This document shows positions 63,358-64,000 of a DNA stretch of 64,000 nt, piece after piece. The position numbers were made by a program, and so were the translations under genes. The notes beneath the pieces are model-generated. The model saw nothing but the letters and a program-made list of their open reading frames with translations, was not told the origin of the DNA and made no database searches. The stretch spans positions 1,798,001 through 1,862,000 of the forward strand of contig NZ_JABAIJ010000001.1 of assembly GCF_012641435.1 (NCBI RefSeq), in the 5' to 3' direction. Each line of letters opens with the position of its first letter. The stretch's first letter is position 1. The DNA comes from Rhizobium sp. P38BS-XIX (GTDB taxonomy: Bacteria > Pseudomonadota > Alphaproteobacteria > Rhizobiales > Rhizobiaceae).

Positions 63358-64000
63358 ATGCGCATCACGATGATCGGCTCGGGATATGTAGGGCTCGTGT
63401 CCGGCGTCTGTTTTGCCGATTTCGGCCATGACGTCATCTGCGTCGACAAGGACGCAAGCAAGATCGAAGCGCTGCAGCGCGGCGAAATACCGATCTTTGA
63501 ACCCGGGTTGGAAAGCCTCGTGGCCGACAATGTTCGCGCCGGACGCCTGTCCTTCACGACGAATGTCGAAACCAGCGTTGCCGATAGCGATGTCGTTTTC
63601 ATCGCGGTCGGCACGCCCTCGCGCCGCGGCGACGGACATGCGGATCTCTCTTATGTCTATGCCGCCGCGCGCGAAATCGCCGAGCACGTCAAAGACTTTA
63701 CCGTCATCGTCACGAAATCGACCGTGCCCGTCGGCACAGGCGACGAGGTCGAGCGCATCGTCCGTGAAACCAATCCGCAGGCCGATGTCGCGGTGGTGTC
63801 CAATCCGGAATTTCTGCGCGAAGGCGCTGCCATCGAGGATTTCAAGCGTCCGGACCGTATCGTCATCGGCCTGAACGACGAGCGCGCCCGCGGCGTCATG
63901 ACCGAAGTCTATCGCCCGCTGTATCTCAATCAGGCCCCGCTGCTCTTCACCTCGCGCCGCACGTCGGAACTGATCAAATACGCGGCCAACGCCTTCCTCG
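63358..64000 (+). CDS. ugd: UDP-glucose 6-dehydrogenase (3'-truncated by window edge)
   Basis: Oxidises UDP-glucose to UDP-glucuronate for capsule, exopolysaccharide or LPS; the rhizobial genes are called rkpK or exo5. It begins at ATG 63358 with MRITMIGSGYVGLVSGVCFADFG (NAD-binding GxGYVG motif, in two pieces here), and 214 codons are in the window. FIAVGTPS, IVTKSTVPVGT, VVSNPEFLREG and the domain-linker start SELIKYAANAF match the family. The catalytic Cys region is beyond the edge. AAAAGGA lies about 10 bases upstream. Being open at the 3' end, it has no stop within the window. Confidence 0.95.
   Translation, partial: MRITMIGSGYVGLVSGVCFADFGHDVICVDKDASKIEALQRGEIPIFEPGLESLVADNVRAGRLSFTTNVETSVADSDVVFIAVGTPSRRGDGHADLSYVYAAAREIAEHVKDFTVIVTKSTVPVGTGDEVERIVRETNPQADVAVVSNPEFLREGAAIEDFKRPDRIVIGLNDERARGVMTEVYRPLYLNQAPLLFTSRRTSELIKYAANAFL

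Noticed and set aside
1-64000. Search for IS elements, tRNA-linked integration, CRISPR arrays or prophage genes
   Set aside because: No transposase, integrase, phage structural gene, direct-repeat array or tRNA sequence was recognised; gene content is that of a rhizobial core chromosome.

Overview
The window looks like chromosomal DNA from an alphaproteobacterium of the Rhizobiales, most likely the Rhizobium etli/leguminosarum/tropici group. The evidence is the high GC content and close spacing of genes, the EcfG-NepR-PhyR general stress response (GSR) module, the CtrA-ChpT-SciP cell-cycle module, a RutR/Pre pyrimidine-degradation cluster, a rhizobial-type urease operon, heterotetrameric sarcosine oxidase genes and a UDP-glucose dehydrogenase of the rkpK/exo5 type. 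I see no rRNA, tRNA, CRISPR array, insertion sequence or prophage. This is core chromosome, not an island.

Layout. (1) 1-4984: end of a haem ABC ATPase gene (hmuV), then a GSR block: a DUF883-like/holin-like membrane pair, ecfG and nepR on the minus strand, phyR and an HWE-family sensor kinase gene on the plus strand. Four exact EcfG-type promoters (GGAAC-N16-CGTT) lie in this 5 kb. The fourth, on the minus strand at 4960-4984, has no protein gene behind it. It precedes a compact, so far unannotated sRNA candidate of about 126 nt (4829-4954) with two C-rich hairpin loops and a strong intrinsic terminator. I consider this the main discovery in the window. (2) 5293-16952: reductive pyrimidine catabolism (preT, preA, dihydropyrimidinase, N-carbamoyl-amino-acid amidohydrolase), the regulator RutR with a candidate operator, a cupin, and a five-gene ABC importer operon. 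A SEC-C-motif gene broken by two single-base insertions lies at 8136-8377. (3) 17288-21837: RND efflux adaptor and pump.

(4) 21875-30273: urease genes on the minus strand (ureD-A-B-[LprI-like]-[GT29-like]-C-[HExxH protein]-[GGDEF]-E-F-G), with four non-canonical genes interspersed. (5) 30467-31438: a 2-hydroxyacid dehydrogenase. 31600-37183: a branched-chain amino-acid type ABC importer (liv/bra) with a small membrane protein. (6) 37494-45202: a dimethylglycine/sarcosine dehydrogenase-like flavoprotein and soxBDAG, for oxidative N-demethylation. (7) 45497-52147: cysQ, sciP, two small genes, fliJ, ctrA, an atypical single-domain response regulator, chpT and eipA, i.e. a cell-cycle/envelope cluster with plausible CtrA sites. 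(8) 52333-64000: a coiled-coil membrane protein, an rRNA/tRNA methyltransferase, an RluD-like pseudouridine synthase, rpoH, a large E/A/P/H-rich membrane protein, purA, a methyltransferase, a GNAT protein and the start of ugd.

How they work together. The GSR block is a self-contained regulatory circuit: the kinase acts on PhyR, PhyR titrates NepR, EcfG is released, and EcfG transcribes this same block plus the candidate sRNA. The pyrimidine block would import and degrade uracil/thymine or hydantoin-like compounds to beta-amino acids, CO2 and ammonia. Urease, the Liv transporter and the sarcosine/dimethylglycine enzymes are further nitrogen and one-carbon scavenging functions. ctrA, chpT and sciP encode the output regulator, its phosphotransferase and its antagonist. 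All assignments were made by reading the sequence; no database search was run.
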